7,061 nucleotides of DNA. Source: Gammaproteobacteria bacterium. GTDB taxonomy: Bacteria > Pseudomonadota > Gammaproteobacteria > Pseudomonadales > Halieaceae. The stretch is from NCBI GenBank assembly GCA_002748505.1, contig PDSN01000019.1, forward strand, positions 1 to 7,061, in the 5' to 3' direction. Position numbers and translations under genes: made by a program. The notes below the pieces were generated by a model. It searched no databases and was not told where the DNA came from. It saw nothing but the letters and a program-made list of their open reading frames with translations. This document shows positions 6,889-7,061 of the stretch, piece after piece. Each line of letters opens with the position of its first letter. Position 1 is the stretch's first letter.

Positions 6889-7061
6889 CTTCGCATTGTA
6901 ACCTGATTTGTGTCGGTTAAGGAAAACCGCGCTTGGCCCGGATATTTCACCAGTAAATGGAGTTTTCGGACAAAAGGACAAAGAAGGTTGCTCAAACATC
7001 ATGAAAAGCGTAGCGGTAGCTACGGTTTGAATGATTTTGGGCAAGATTCGAAGTCATTTTT
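6889..7061 (-). promoter_or_regulatory. Upstream region of uvrD, promoter not resolved
   Basis: This stretch carries no recognisable gene and should hold the uvrD promoter. On the minus strand TACAAT, at about 10 bases before the ATG, resembles a -10 element. It would leave almost no leader and has no good -35 partner. Other -35-like hexamers (TTGCCC, TTGTCC) lack convincing -10 partners at normal spacing. I searched for CTG followed ten bases later by CAG (LexA) and found none. The region also contains the hairpin at 7005-7028. Confidence 0.3.
7005..7028 (-). terminator. Hairpin upstream of uvrD, possible terminator of an off-window gene
   Basis: CGTAGC at 7009-7014 and GCTACG at 7019-7024 are exact inverted repeats around a four-base loop. 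The flanks AAA (7005-7007) and TTT (7026-7028) can extend the stem past one mismatch. On the minus strand the stem is followed by CTTTTC. It could end a leftward gene located beyond the right edge, or it could be an operator near the uvrD promoter. The stem is short, so either reading is tentative. Confidence 0.35.

Noticed and set aside
6899..6912. TACAAT (minus strand) just before uvrD as a firm promoter -10
   Set aside because: No acceptable -35 lies at 16-18 bases, and it would leave a leader of only about 6 bases, so I left it as a tentative note.
6889..7044. A 52-residue N-terminal extension of UvrD
   Set aside because: The frame stays open, but the extension does not resemble the family, and MDVS at 6888 matches the known UvrD N-terminus and gives the usual length.

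Overview
The window looks like chromosomal DNA of a gammaproteobacterium, by eye of moderate GC. YaaA, YciA and UvrD read as close relatives of the E. coli proteins over their full length. A tripartite TRAP transporter and a surface protein ending in a VPVPA-type sorting tail fit a marine or free-living heterotroph, for example from the Cellvibrionales or nearby orders. That placement is inference from protein character only. Nothing suggests phage, plasmid or insertion-sequence DNA, and I found no tRNA, rRNA or CRISPR array.

Layout. At the left edge (3-350, +) is the 3' end of a secreted protein with a nidogen-like domain and a PEP-CTERM-type tail. It runs convergently into yaaA (384-1157, -), a peroxide-stress protein. 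A strong hairpin sits in the junction, with the yaaA stop codon in its loop. An 84-base divergent intergenic region then separates yaaA from a rightward group: dctQ (1242-1751, TTG start), dctM (1744-3114, overlapping dctQ by 8 bases) and yciA (3135-3536), an acyl-CoA thioesterase gene. The remaining genes run leftward: uvrD (DNA helicase II, 4735-6888) and, 23 bases after its stop, dctP (3569-4711). dctP encodes the TRAP solute-binding protein, and it meets yciA tail to tail across a small hairpin.

How the genes fit together. DctP, DctQ and DctM very probably form one TRAP importer. DctP resembles the TakP class, which binds 2-oxo acids or related monocarboxylates in the periplasm. DctQ and DctM form the sodium-coupled membrane unit. 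Here the binding-protein gene lies on the opposite strand from its membrane partners, placed like the second gene of a uvrD transcript, with a thioesterase gene in between. This split layout is the most distinctive feature of an otherwise ordinary region. I see no convincing evidence of a new defence, mobile or RNA-based system. All gaps between genes are shorter than 180 bases.
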